Source of the DNA: Parabacteroides sp. TM07-1AC
GTDB lineage: Bacteria; Bacteroidota; Bacteroidia; Bacteroidales; Tannerellaceae
Assembly (NCBI RefSeq): GCF_003480915.1
Contig: NZ_QUKD01000002.1
Span: forward strand, 426,081-490,080
DNA length: 64,000 nucleotides
Direction of reading: 5' to 3'
Part shown: piece by piece, positions 55,434 to 64,000 of the stretch
Layout of the letters: each line of letters begins with the position of its first letter
Position numbering within the stretch: position 1 is the first letter of the stretch
Program-made: the position numbers and the translations under genes
Notes under the pieces: model-generated
Told to the model about the DNA's origin: nothing
Databases searched by the model: none
What the model saw: the letters and a program-made list of their open reading frames with translations, nothing else

Positions 55434-56930
55434 TTATTTTACGAACTTATTGATTGCATCGATAAAGGCTTCTACCGAAGCTGCGATAATATCGGTGTTG
55501 GCTGCAAAACCGTAATAGTTATTTCCATCGTATTCCACCTGCATGTGTACCTTACCCATGTCGTCGCTACCTTTATTAATAGCCTGAATGAGAAACTCCT
55601 GGATGGTCATCGTGCGATGGATAATAGATTTGACCGCTTTGATAGCAGCGTCTACCGGACCGTTACCGGAAGCGGCTGCCTCGAATTTTTCGCCTGCGAT
55701 GTCCAGACACACGCTGGCAACAGACTGTAAACCGACACCGGAAGTCACTTGCAGGTAATCCAGTTTGATGCGATGTGTAGCTGTACGGTCTTTTCCTGCC
55801 AGCATCAATACATCATCGTCGTTGATATCTTTCTTACGGTCGGCCAGTTTCAGGAACTCTCCATATACCTTATCCAGCTTTTCCTGGCTCAGTTCCACAC
55901 CTAATACACTCAGACGATGTTTCAGGGCAGCACGTCCGCTACGGGCAGTCAGCACGATGGCGTTATCGTCGATACCTACATCTTTCGGGTCGATGATCTC
56001 ATAGCTTTCACGATTCTTCAATACACCGTCCTGGTGGATACCGGAAGAGTGAGCGAACGCATTGCGTCCGACAATGGCTTTATTCGGCTGGATCGGCATA
56101 TTCATCAGGCTGGAAACCGTACGGCTGATACCGTAGATTTTTGTGGTATTGATATTGGTTTCGATTCCACGTTCTTTGTGGCTGCGGAAGATCATGGCTA
56201 CTTCTTCCAGTGAAGTGTTACCGGCACGTTCACCGATACCATTGATAGTTACTTCCACCTGGCGTGCTCCATTCAGGACACCTTGCACGGTATTGGCTGT
56301 TGCCATACCCAGGTCATTATGACAGTGTGTAGAGATAATCGCATTCTGTATGCCGTCCACATGTTCCATCAGATATTTGATCTTCGCTCCGTATTCGTCC
56401 GGCAGGCAATAACCGGTTGTATCAGGGATATTGACCACTGTCGCTCCGGCTTTGATTACGGCTTCAACCACACGCGCCAAATAGGCGTTATCAGTACGTC
56501 CGGCATCTTCACAATAAAACTCGATATCTTCTACATATCTCTTTGCATATTTAGTAGCAGCGATGGCACGCTCCAGGATCTCGTCTTGATTAGAGTTAAA
56601 TTTATAACGGATATGATAATCGGAAGTTCCGATACCTGTATGGATACGTCCGCGTTTAGCGAACTTCAATGCTTCGGCGGCAACATCGATATCTTTCTCG
56701 ACAGCACGGGTCAACGCACAGATAGTTGGCCAGGTGACAGCTTTCGATATCTCAACCACACTATTGAAGTCGCCCGGGCTCGATACAGGGAAACCGGCTT
56801 CAATCACATCCACGCCCAGCTCTTCGAGTGCTCTAGCTACCTGAATCTTTTCAATACTGTTTAACTGGCAACCCGGAACTTGTTCACCATCTCTCAACGT
56901 GGTGTCGAAAATAAATAATCTGTCTGACAT
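55434..56930 (-). CDS. leuA: 2-isopropylmalate synthase
   Basis: First committed step of leucine synthesis: acetyl-CoA plus 2-oxoisovalerate. A 498-residue enzyme with [21 protein letters not shown] at the start, [45 protein letters not shown] in the barrel, and a full C-terminal leucine-sensing domain (about 390-498, [16 protein letters not shown]). First structural gene of the operon, 45 bases after the attenuator hairpin, so its expression follows the leader-peptide switch. Confidence 0.96.
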   Translation of the reverse strand: MSDRLFIFDTTLRDGEQVPGCQLNSIEKIQVARALEELGVDVIEAGFPVSSPGDFNSVVEISKAVTWPTICALTRAVEKDIDVAAEALKFAKRGRIHTGIGTSDYHIRYKFNSNQDEILERAIAATKYAKRYVEDIEFYCEDAGRTDNAYLARVVEAVIKAGATVVNIPDTTGYCLPDEYGAKIKYLMEHVDGIQNAIISTHCHNDLGMATANTVQGVLNGARQVEVTINGIGERAGNTSLEEVAMIFRSHKERGIETNINTTKIYGISRTVSSLMNMPIQPNKAIVGRNAFAHSSGIHQDGVLKNRESYEIIDPKDVGIDDNAIVLTARSGRAALKHRLSVLGVELSQEKLDKVYGEFLKLADRKKDINDDDVLMLAGKDRTATHRIKLDYLQVTSGVGLQSVASVCLDIAGEKFEAAASGNGPVDAAIKAVKSIIHRTMTIQEFLIQAINKGSDDMGKVHMQVEYDGNNYYGFAANTDIIAASVEAFIDAINKFVK

Positions 56931-56974
56931 AATCTTATACTCTTAAATTTGTTTATATTCTTGTTTGTATCCAT

Positions 56975-57010
56975 AAAAAAAGCCCTTCTCACAAGGAAGT
57001 GAGAAAGGCT
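56975..57010 (-). terminator. leu operon attenuator terminator
   Basis: On the minus strand AGCCTTTCTCAC pairs with GTGAGAAGGGCT (one G-U) around a six-base loop, followed by seven T, 45 bases before leuA. The 5' arm and loop contain TCTCACTTCC, which is perfectly complementary to GGAAGTGAGA at 57047-57056, the alternative antiterminator strand at the end of the leader peptide gene. Confidence 0.9.
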
Positions 57011-57046
57011 CTTTAATATCTTCATGCATCAGAAAAGCACGTACAG

Positions 57047-57056
57047 TCTCACTTCC
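57047..57056 (-). promoter_or_regulatory. antiterminator strand of the leu attenuator
   Basis: The minus strand reads GGAAGTGAGA and spans the last sense codon and the stop of the leader gene. It can pair over ten bases with the terminator's 5' arm and loop (56995-57004). A ribosome at the stop codon hides it, while a ribosome stalled earlier exposes it. Confidence 0.8.
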
Positions 57057-57123
57057 TATCCCGTTCCCAGAGTAGAATAATGTTTAGAGAAATAATGAGA
57101 CTATTTGCTATGTTCTGTTTCAT
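57049..57123 (-). CDS. leu operon leader peptide (Leu/Ile rich)
   Basis: A 24-codon frame from ATG 57123 to TGA 57049-57051. Its middle encodes SLIISLNIILL: four Leu codons (CTC, CTA, CTA, CTC) and four Ile ATT codons within about ten positions, plus an earlier ATA. The frame ends exactly at the antiterminator strand. When charged tRNA-Leu or tRNA-Ile is short, the ribosome stalls here, the antiterminator forms and leuA onwards is transcribed; when both are plentiful, the terminator forms. The architecture is complete; the mechanism is inferred from classic attenuators. Confidence 0.83.
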   Translation of the reverse strand: MKQNIANSLIISLNIILLWERDRK

Positions 57124-57145
57124 TGTCTTTTCTTATTTAACGCTG

Positions 57146-57176
57146 CAAAGATACAGCCTTTTTCCAAACCACCAAA
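57146..57176 (-). promoter_or_regulatory. leu operon promoter
   Basis: On the minus strand TTTG at 57173-57176 (-33), 19 bases, then TATCTTTG at 57146-57153 (-7), a full Bacteroidota promoter. Transcription would start about 10-20 bases before the leader peptide ATG. Confidence 0.8.
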
Positions 57177-57274
57177 TATAAAACGATATTTTTTATACGC
57201 TTTTTCTTATAAACTGAAAGAGGAAATACAATTGAATCTATAATTCATTAGTTCAAGAATGATAAAATGTACCG

Positions 57275-58438
57275 TCATTTGGTTATCGTCAGCTTGTCGA
57301 TCTCCTTTCCTTCCGTATCCAGTATTTTTATGTTCAACGCCCTGGAATCAGCTTCAGCCTTCAATATGGTATTATTGGAATTTACAATAATTGGAAACCG
57401 AACGCCCTCTTTCGCGTCATTCCGTATATAACGGTGAAGATGAGCACAAAGCATAATATCGACACCTGCATTATTCAGTAATGGCATAAACTTTTCAGCC
57501 ACTTCCTCATTGCCATGCCATCCGCCAAAAGGAGGAATATGACAAACAACCACTTTGAATGGTGCTTCCTTATATTCTTTGCTTTCAAGTACGCCTTTCA
57601 ACCATTCAGCCTGTTCCGTACGATATTGGTCATAGACAGTTATTCCGGCATACTCCAAGTCCGAATCCGGCTTATCTTCACCACTATCCAAAATAACGAA
57701 ACAGACAGGTCCCTGGCGAAACATATAATAGATATGTTCCTGCTTGGGAGAAAAATAATCCTGGAAAGCCGTAGCGAAAGATCCGCGTGTTTCATGATTA
57801 CCACGGGTATAATACATCGGTATTTCAGAAGCAAAAAGTTCTGTTGCCTTATCCATAAAGCCTTCGAATATTTCTTTTTCACTATTGAAGATAGATACCA
57901 TATCTCCATTGAACAGGAACATATCGGTTGTTTTCAGGTCACAATGTGATACAAGCTTTTCCAAAAGATCACTCTTGCCGTGAATATCATTGACCATCGC
58001 AAAGTTCACCGTTTGCCTGCTATGATCACTGGTTTGAAACTCTAATGGTTGTTTCCCGTAAACAGAGGTGGCAGCCACATTCCCATATATCACCCGCCAA
58101 CCGACATGGCTCAGGACTTCCTGTGAATATACCCGATACCGATAACGTGTACCCGCCTTCAATCCTTTCAGATGAACCGCATGAACGGTAGATGTCTGCT
58201 TTATTCCGTTCTTTGCATTGAAGAACTTCGGACGCTCCGTCTGATAAAAATGTGTCCCGTCATCCGGTGCCAGTTCCACCCAACCTACCGATGGTTTATT
58301 GACCGTCCAGACGATTGTCACTTCATTCTCACCCAAATTTTGCAGATAAGGGGCATGGGTGATTTGGATGTCATCCTGTGAAAAGACCGGAAGAGTAGCC
58401 AATAATAAAAAGAGAAAGAAAAGATTGATCTTGTTCAT
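57275..58438 (-). CDS. exported metallophosphoesterase with purple-acid-phosphatase-like N-domain
   Basis: A 387-residue protein with signal peptide (1-20, ending PVFSQ). Residues about 25-130 form a fibronectin-like domain as in purple acid phosphatases (THAPYLQNLGENEVTIVWTVNKPSVGWVEL). The calcineurin-like domain follows: AMVNDIHGKS (D-x-H), LFNGDMVS, TRGNHETRG, VCHIPPFGG and LCAHLHRY. It removes phosphate from an unknown substrate outside the cytoplasm. It is transcribed alone from its own promoter and is not adjacent to the phosphoesterase cluster at 14-21 kb. Confidence 0.9.
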   Translation of the reverse strand: MNKINLFFLFLLLATLPVFSQDDIQITHAPYLQNLGENEVTIVWTVNKPSVGWVELAPDDGTHFYQTERPKFFNAKNGIKQTSTVHAVHLKGLKAGTRYRYRVYSQEVLSHVGWRVIYGNVAATSVYGKQPLEFQTSDHSRQTVNFAMVNDIHGKSDLLEKLVSHCDLKTTDMFLFNGDMVSIFNSEKEIFEGFMDKATELFASEIPMYYTRGNHETRGSFATAFQDYFSPKQEHIYYMFRQGPVCFVILDSGEDKPDSDLEYAGITVYDQYRTEQAEWLKGVLESKEYKEAPFKVVVCHIPPFGGWHGNEEVAEKFMPLLNNAGVDIMLCAHLHRYIRNDAKEGVRFPIIVNSNNTILKAEADSRALNIKILDTEGKEIDKLTITK

Positions 58439-58473
58439 GGTATTATTTTAAGTTATTAATGATTTGAATTTTA

Positions 58474-58505
58474 CAAAGATATTCAGTTCATCGCTCCTTT
58501 ACAAG
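58474..58505 (-). promoter_or_regulatory. promoter of the metallophosphoesterase gene
   Basis: The minus strand has TATCTTTG at 58474-58481 and CTTG at 58502-58505 as -33 (20-base spacing), 36 bases before the start codon. Confidence 0.65.
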
Positions 58506-58519
58506 AAAATAAGTAGTAT

Positions 58520-58553
58520 AAAAAAAGAGGCATATCCATCGCGGACACGCCTC
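58520..58553 (-). terminator. intrinsic terminator of the SusC-SusD operon
   Basis: GAGGC and GCCTC plus further pairs (imperfect, about 11 bp) form the stem at 58527-58553, followed on the minus strand by a T-run; 28 bases after the SusD stop. Confidence 0.75.
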
Positions 58554-58580
58554 TCGTCTTTACTTACTATAATTTACAAA

Positions 58581-60239
58581 TTAATTTCCCTTGAACGGAT
58601 TCTGTTCAGATTCACTGATAACAGTATTCTGTGTAAATTCCAATTGTGGAATCTGATACAGGAAGCGGTAATCATTAGACGGCAAATAACCGTAAGGAGC
58701 TTTATCGGTCGGATTATAGTTATCCAGGAAATTCAAGCCCAAAGAGAAATGGCCTGCCGGATCTTCCGTGGTTGCAGCATAACGATAAAGCGGTTTCTGC
58801 AAACGCATCAAATCATACATACCTGTAACACCTTCTCCTAATAATTCCTTACGACGTTCTACATAAATAGCTTCCAAAAGTGCATCTTTATCAGCTGCCG
58901 TGGTCGGTTTAGCCACTTCACGAGCGTTTTGCAACGTATTCAGATGAGACAAAGCTGCTCCCAGGTTGTTCAGGTTAGCTTCAGCTTCCGCCATGATCAA
59001 TAACATTTCAGCACTACGCATGTAGCAAAATTCAGGATAGGTATGTCCCTGAGGAGAACCATTGGCATCACCATAATATTTGAATTTGTTATATGCCCAT
59101 TTAGCTCTTGTTTCCTCATTACCATTAGCAGTACGATGCCAGAACATAACGGGTTTCACATCTGCATCTGTCACACCTTCTGTTTTAGTACATTTACTGC
59201 CACGGAAATCAGTATCGTCAAACAATTGTACATACCTGGAATCAACAAATAAGTTGATGAAGCTATAAATCGGACCATCGGTCATACCTTCACCATAACT
59301 CGGATCCTGATTATACCAATAGTTAAACTCTGTATTGGAACTAATATTAGATAAGTTTGTAAACTTAATTCCCCAGATAACTTCCTTACATCCGTCTGAG
59401 ATTAGATTATCAAATCCACTGCACCATTCCGTTTTGGTCATCAATGAAGAATGATTGTCATACAACTTCTTTGCTTCCGTCAGTGCATTATTCCAGTCAC
59501 CCATCACCTGATATACACGAGCCAGATAACCGGCAGCAACTTCAGCATTCACACGCCATTCTTCAATACGTTCAAAAGAAGCCAACAAAGATTCTGCTTC
59601 TTTAAGATCCTTGATCACCTGCTGATAACCTTGCTCTACAGTAGAAAAAGGCATGGAATCAGGATCCTCAGAAGACAAACGAAGAATAACACCACGTTTA
59701 TCTTTAGCAATAGCATAAGTCTGCTGGTAATTCAAAAGCAGATTGAAATAAGCGATACCACGCATGGCCAGGCACTGTCCTTTCAATTCAGCTTTCTCCT
59801 CTTCAGTACCTGTTGCTTCGGGAAGTGCATCTATAATGACATTTACCTGGTTGATAATCTTATACATATTTGTCCAGATACGTTTTGCATAGTCACCCGC
59901 AGATTGCGTACGACCTTCGCTAAAACGATAGTGATCTTCTACCGAACCACCGTAATTTTTTGTACTCAGGATATCTGCACCCAGCAAATCATATCCCATG
60001 CACAGCCCGGTAACACCGGCATAACAAGCATCGTTCTGACTGCCGGCACCGGATTCACCTAATAATAAATATTTATAAGTACCGGTCAACGACATATTCA
60101 ATCCCGTCGTACTGGACAGGATGGTCGATTCATCTACATCCGTTGATGAATTGGTAGTCAACTCCCCCGTACAATTGCTCAGAGAGATCGCCAATAAAGC
60201 AATTGCTGTAAATTTAAATGTTCTATATAATCTTTTCAT
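58581..60239 (-). CDS. SusD/RagB family lipoprotein
   Basis: A 552-residue surface lipoprotein with lipobox LSNC (Cys23). Typical features: ELKGQCLAMRGIAYFNLLLNYQQTYA (TPR-like), AGYLARVYQVMGDWNNAL, YPEFCYMRSAEMLLIMAEAEANLNNLGAAL and VERRKELLGEGVTGMYDLMRL, and the end YRFLYQIPQLEFTQN. It lies 12 bases after its SusC and is the last gene of the operon. No enzyme is attached, so the ligand is unknown. Confidence 0.95.
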   Translation of the reverse strand: MKRLYRTFKFTAIALLAISLSNCTGELTTNSSTDVDESTILSSTTGLNMSLTGTYKYLLLGESGAGSQNDACYAGVTGLCMGYDLLGADILSTKNYGGSVEDHYRFSEGRTQSAGDYAKRIWTNMYKIINQVNVIIDALPEATGTEEEKAELKGQCLAMRGIAYFNLLLNYQQTYAIAKDKRGVILRLSSEDPDSMPFSTVEQGYQQVIKDLKEAESLLASFERIEEWRVNAEVAAGYLARVYQVMGDWNNALTEAKKLYDNHSSLMTKTEWCSGFDNLISDGCKEVIWGIKFTNLSNISSNTEFNYWYNQDPSYGEGMTDGPIYSFINLFVDSRYVQLFDDTDFRGSKCTKTEGVTDADVKPVMFWHRTANGNEETRAKWAYNKFKYYGDANGSPQGHTYPEFCYMRSAEMLLIMAEAEANLNNLGAALSHLNTLQNAREVAKPTTAADKDALLEAIYVERRKELLGEGVTGMYDLMRLQKPLYRYAATTEDPAGHFSLGLNFLDNYNPTDKAPYGYLPSNDYRFLYQIPQLEFTQNTVISESEQNPFKGN

Positions 60240-60251
60240 ACTTCGACTTAA

Positions 60252-63200
60252 TTAAAATGTTACCTGAATACCTGCCATATAAACTCTTCTTGATCCCTGA
60301 ACACCATTATCGGTTTCGGTATTACCATTGTAGTTGTTACCTAACACACCGGTTTCCGGTTCGCTGTGACGTTTAGCAGCCGGTCCGAATGTACACAGAT
60401 TGTCACCTGTCAGGTAAACACGGGCATTGGCAATACCCAGTTTCTGAGTCAACATTTTCGGAATCGTATAGCCCAATGTAACGTTTCTCAAACGCAGGAA
60501 GTCGTTATTGAACAAGAAGAAATCCGTACGTTTCACATTCAAGCTGGCATTTGCGGAAGACAGACGGGAGAACTCAGCCTGATCACCCGGTTTTTCCCAA
60601 CGTTTTCCTTCCACCAGGTCCTGAATCATACCTACGCCATCCAAACCTGCTGTACGTTCCAACCAGGTATAATCGTACATAGTAGCTCCAAACGAAGCAT
60701 AGAACATGAATGACAAGTCAAATCCTTTATAATTAAATGTATTGGTAATAGATCCGAAAGCAGTCGGGATAGCTGATCCGCACCATTGGTAATCATTCAT
60801 GGTCACATCCGAATAGTTTTCAGTTGTTTTCCATCCGCCATTACCATCCTTGATCAGATAAAGACGATTACCATTGTCCGGATTTACGCCGGCATGTTTC
60901 GGCATGTAGAATTCATACAATGAATGTCCTTCTTCCAGTTTATAGGTTGCACCACGGTTTGCATAAGTGTAAGCACCACCAGGCAAATAAGTTACTTCAT
61001 TGTCCAAAGTAGAGAAGTTTAAGTCGATATTCCACTGGAACTCCTTATTCTTAATAGCGGCAGCACTTAAAGTAATTTCAAAACCACTGTTACGGACATT
61101 ACCTAAGTTCGTATTGTAACCGGCAGCATCCCCAACCTGTGCCGACAACGGCAGGTCACGATAATACAACAAATCTTTTGAACTGCGTGAATAATATTCG
61201 ATTGTTCCACTCAGACGATTCAGGAAAGAAAAGTCTACTGCAATGTTATATTGTTCGTTTCGTTCCCACTTCAGGTTTGGAGTGGCAATAGTCATCGGCT
61301 TGTAACCAGCTGCACCAAACAGATTTTCTTTTGTATAATAAGCCTGGTAAGCATACAGTATTTCATCTCCAGCCTGTCCGTTACCTGCATTACGAGGATA
61401 TAACTTATCATTACCCGACGTACCATAGCTACCACGAAGAGAGAGGTTATCCAGCCAACTGCTTGTATTTTCCATAAATTCTTCTTTAGAGATTCTCCAG
61501 GATGCACCTACAGAGAAGAAGTTACCCCAGCGGCTCTCTTTGCTGAAACGGGAAGATCCGTCACGACGAAAAGAAGCCGACAAGTAATATTTGTTCTGGA
61601 AATTATAATCCGCCTTACCAAAGAACGACAGCAAAGAATAACGATTGCGCCAGGAGTTAATTTCCCAGTTGCTAGTTGTTGAAGCCGTTTCAAATTGACC
61701 TATCTGCATGATGCCTTCACCATAACTATAGTCATACTGTTGGTTATAGTGATAAAACTCATGACCTAACATAAGATCCAGATTATGTTCACCAAAAGAT
61801 TTATTCCAGGTCAGCAAGTTATTCCAGGTTACAGACTGAGTCTTGTAATTAGTACGGGAAGCCCAACCTCCATTTGTAAGCACCGTAACACCGTACGGCT
61901 GCTGTTGTCCTTGTCCGTGAACAGCCGAACCATATTGATATTGCGTTTCCGTAATATCATCCAGGTTTACATTCGTCTTGAATTTTATATCGAAGGGCAG
62001 ATTCAGACCTGCAAAATAGTGGGCTGTCAACATGCCACCTTCTTTATTATTGAAATCATCATCGTTGGGATTATTCCAATAGTCACCAGAATTAGCCAAA
62101 CAATGGATTCCAAAGAAATTCATTGAATTTTCACCAAAATCATAGATACGCTTTCCGGTCTTCTGAGAAGTATACCAAGCAGTATTATCTTCGTTACGCA
62201 ACCAAGGAGAGTTTAATGTGTTAGAATATACCGTAGCACGAGTCGCACCGGAGATATTCTGACGTGAATAACTATAAGCCAGGCTTCCACCCATATTCAA
62301 CCAGTTTGTCAGCTCGGTAGTGACACTGGCACGGAATGAATAACGTTTATAATATTGGTTATTAGCATATCCCTTATCATTCAAATAAGATAAAGAAGTG
62401 AAATAATTGGTTTTGCCATCTTGTGTAGCACCGCTGACATCAATACCGTAATCCTGACGCAATTTTCGTGAGAACAAAGCACCATACCAGTCATAATCGC
62501 TTTCATCCCACACCATTTCCAGGTCCGGGTTAGTCCAGCAATTACCTTCACCGTCATGTAAAACATAATTGGAAGCATCGCCTGTCCATTTAAACGGAGT
62601 GACATATACAGTTTCTCCCTTTGAGTTTACACGCGGATTGACAGCACGTGCCAATAGATTAGCAGAAGCATAATCACCGGCCGTCTTTGCATCCAGACCT
62701 TCTACATAGTGTTTGTCATTATAAATACCACGCCACAAATTGGTTAATTGCTGGTAGGGATCTGCCTTTTTAGGATTGGCTACCGCATTGTCGGAAGTAC
62801 CCCAGGCACCACGGAAATTTATAACCGGCTTACCGACTTTACCCTTTTTAGTTGTAATAACCACGACTCCGTTTGCTGCACGTGAACCGTACAGTGAAGA
62901 AGCAGCAGCATCCTTCAAAACAGTCATTGACTCAATGTCTGAAGGTGAAATAGAATTTATACTACCGTCATAAGGCATACCATCCACCACATATAACGGA
63001 GTTGTCTTACCTGACATAGAACTGATACCACGGATTTGGATACGAGTTTCGCCACCCGGGTTACCTTCATTATTAGAAACATTTACACCGGCACTCATAC
63101 CTTGCAAAGCTTCTGTAAAACTAGTTGCAGAAATCTTTTCCAATTGATCAGACTTAACAACAGATGCAGAACCTGTAAAAGAAGACTTCTTCGTCGTACC

Positions 63201-63578
63201 ATACGCAACAACTACAACCTCATCAAGATCCTGTGTGTCGCTAAGCAATTTTACTTTTATCGAACTTTGTCCGTTCCATGTAATTTCCTGTGTCTGTAAT
63301 CCGACAAATGAAATGACAAGAACATTCCCTTTTTGTACACCGTCCAACTCAAATTTACCATCCATATCGGTAATAGTACCGTTGGAAGTCCCCTTGATAG
63401 AGATAGAAGCACCTGCTACCGGTCCCATTTCGTCTTCAACAAAACCTGCAACTTTGCTCTTCTGTTGTGTGATCGTAGCACCTAGTGAGGTCGGAATCAC
63501 TGATGCCTCAATAGTCCCCACTGTACCAAATACAGTAGCCAGCACTAAGGTCTTAACCAGTTTCGAATTTGTCAACAT
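60252..63578 (-). CDS. SusC/RagA TonB-dependent transporter
   Basis: A 1108-residue outer-membrane transporter. The start MLTNSKLVKTLVLATVFGTVGTIEAS gives a plausible signal peptide ending near residue 26. A carboxypeptidase-regulatory-like domain (VAGFVEDEMGPVAGASISIKGTSNGTITDMDGKF), the linker DEVVVVAYGTTKKSSFTGS, the plug (SSLYGSRAANGVVVITTKKGK) and the barrel follow. No STN domain. The regulator is not in this window; it may lie upstream beyond 64 kb. Confidence 0.94.
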   Translation of the reverse strand: MLTNSKLVKTLVLATVFGTVGTIEASVIPTSLGATITQQKSKVAGFVEDEMGPVAGASISIKGTSNGTITDMDGKFELDGVQKGNVLVISFVGLQTQEITWNGQSSIKVKLLSDTQDLDEVVVVAYGTTKKSSFTGSASVVKSDQLEKISATSFTEALQGMSAGVNVSNNEGNPGGETRIQIRGISSMSGKTTPLYVVDGMPYDGSINSISPSDIESMTVLKDAAASSLYGSRAANGVVVITTKKGKVGKPVINFRGAWGTSDNAVANPKKADPYQQLTNLWRGIYNDKHYVEGLDAKTAGDYASANLLARAVNPRVNSKGETVYVTPFKWTGDASNYVLHDGEGNCWTNPDLEMVWDESDYDWYGALFSRKLRQDYGIDVSGATQDGKTNYFTSLSYLNDKGYANNQYYKRYSFRASVTTELTNWLNMGGSLAYSYSRQNISGATRATVYSNTLNSPWLRNEDNTAWYTSQKTGKRIYDFGENSMNFFGIHCLANSGDYWNNPNDDDFNNKEGGMLTAHYFAGLNLPFDIKFKTNVNLDDITETQYQYGSAVHGQGQQQPYGVTVLTNGGWASRTNYKTQSVTWNNLLTWNKSFGEHNLDLMLGHEFYHYNQQYDYSYGEGIMQIGQFETASTTSNWEINSWRNRYSLLSFFGKADYNFQNKYYLSASFRRDGSSRFSKESRWGNFFSVGASWRISKEEFMENTSSWLDNLSLRGSYGTSGNDKLYPRNAGNGQAGDEILYAYQAYYTKENLFGAAGYKPMTIATPNLKWERNEQYNIAVDFSFLNRLSGTIEYYSRSSKDLLYYRDLPLSAQVGDAAGYNTNLGNVRNSGFEITLSAAAIKNKEFQWNIDLNFSTLDNEVTYLPGGAYTYANRGATYKLEEGHSLYEFYMPKHAGVNPDNGNRLYLIKDGNGGWKTTENYSDVTMNDYQWCGSAIPTAFGSITNTFNYKGFDLSFMFYASFGATMYDYTWLERTAGLDGVGMIQDLVEGKRWEKPGDQAEFSRLSSANASLNVKRTDFFLFNNDFLRLRNVTLGYTIPKMLTQKLGIANARVYLTGDNLCTFGPAAKRHSEPETGVLGNNYNGNTETDNGVQGSRRVYMAGIQVTF

Positions 63579-64000
63579 AAGCTAAATTTTACAATTAAAT
63601 AATTAAGTCTTTCTAACCACAAGAAAAATACACTTCAAATAGTATTTATCAAATGCATTTAAACATTGTCACATTGAATATTTTGACCATACCAAAAGTT
63701 TATCGAAACTAGAATTTAGTTTTGTTCTTTTTTTATGTAATGCCATAGTCTCTATAGAACTCTTGTTATTTCGCGGTCAAATATAGTAATATTATTTAAT
63801 TTGGATTTAAATATACTGTTAAAATGTTATCGTTTACAAATATTAGATCAATAGATTAAAAAAAGGAGTATTTAGTAAACAAAGCCTATAATTCTTATTT
63901 TCAGATACATATATCCCAAGTCGTCTAAAAAAAACTTTTTATAGTCCCCTTCAAAAACAAGGAATTTAACGAGGCAAAATCAATATCAGAGAAATAAGTA
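63579..64000. other. 422-bp region upstream of the third SusC gene
   Basis: A/T-rich, with no coding frame seen. A perfect minus-strand -7 element lies at 63778-63785, giving a 5' leader of about 190 bases before SusC. No riboswitch or hairpin of note was recognised in that leader. Confidence 0.5.
63778..63785 (-). promoter_or_regulatory. -7 element of the third SusC-SusD operon
   Basis: The minus strand reads TATATTTG, matching TAnnTTTG, about 200 bases before the SusC start. No -33 match at proper spacing. Confidence 0.4.

Overview
The window looks like chromosomal DNA of a gut Bacteroidales bacterium, most likely Parabacteroides or a close relative. The signs are three SusC/SusD outer-membrane uptake pairs, an ECF sigma/FecR pair, a SusC-linked hybrid two-component regulator, a DUF6383 surface protein of the kind common in Parabacteroides, and many promoters matching the Bacteroidota form TAnnTTTG at -7. 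The genus is inferred; no rRNA is present. No phage, conjugative element or CRISPR array is visible.

Layout. 0-8 kb: tRNA CCA-adding enzyme and a divergent lipoprotein, a large secreted DUF6383 protein, then an amino-sugar kinase fused to a RapZ C-terminal domain followed by a MurU-like nucleotidyltransferase (a likely peptidoglycan-sugar salvage pair). 7.7-21 kb: ECF sigma factor, FecR anti-sigma, SusC (with STN domain) and SusD, followed by five predicted exported phosphoesterases (two endonuclease/exonuclease/phosphatase family proteins, two calcineurin-like phosphatases and one alkaline-phosphatase-superfamily enzyme). This reads as a SusCD locus for phosphate esters rather than for a polysaccharide. 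21-27.4 kb: a double-receiver/ATP-grasp protein related to PEP synthase but lacking its catalytic C-terminal domains, glutamate dehydrogenase, ferritin, RuvC, DUF4286 and tRNA-Ala(GGC). 27.5-40 kb: a sulfatase-SusD-SusC operon with a divergent hybrid two-component regulator and a Tat-exported oxidoreductase (a small PUL for a sulfated glycan). 40-48 kb: outer-membrane protein plus PCMD lipoprotein, DUF4301, a RelA-like (p)ppGpp synthetase, MscS channel and TPR protein. 48-49.8 kb: a gene-poor stretch with inverted repeats, a 44-residue peptide gene and a YoeB-type toxin-antitoxin pair. 49.8-57.2 kb: a branched-chain amino acid operon leuA-leuC-leuD-(GxxExxY element)-second acyl synthase-mgsA-leuB, preceded by a complete Leu/Ile leader-peptide attenuator. 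57.2-64 kb: a metallophosphoesterase and a third SusD-SusC pair.

The most unusual items are these. (1) A 458-bp unit carries a GxxExxY gene, has near-perfect 40-bp terminal inverted repeats and sits inside the leu operon; a 120-bp gene-less relative lies at 38.4 kb. (2) Three intergenic arrays share an exact 22-bp period but have unrelated sequences (5.4, 24.1 and 48.5 kb); the last lies inside a 412-bp element bounded by 62-bp inverted repeats. (3) The leu attenuator carries both Leu and Ile codons, and the operon holds a second isopropylmalate/citramalate-type synthase, which suggests joint control of leucine and citramalate-derived isoleucine. All functions are read from sequence motifs without database searches.
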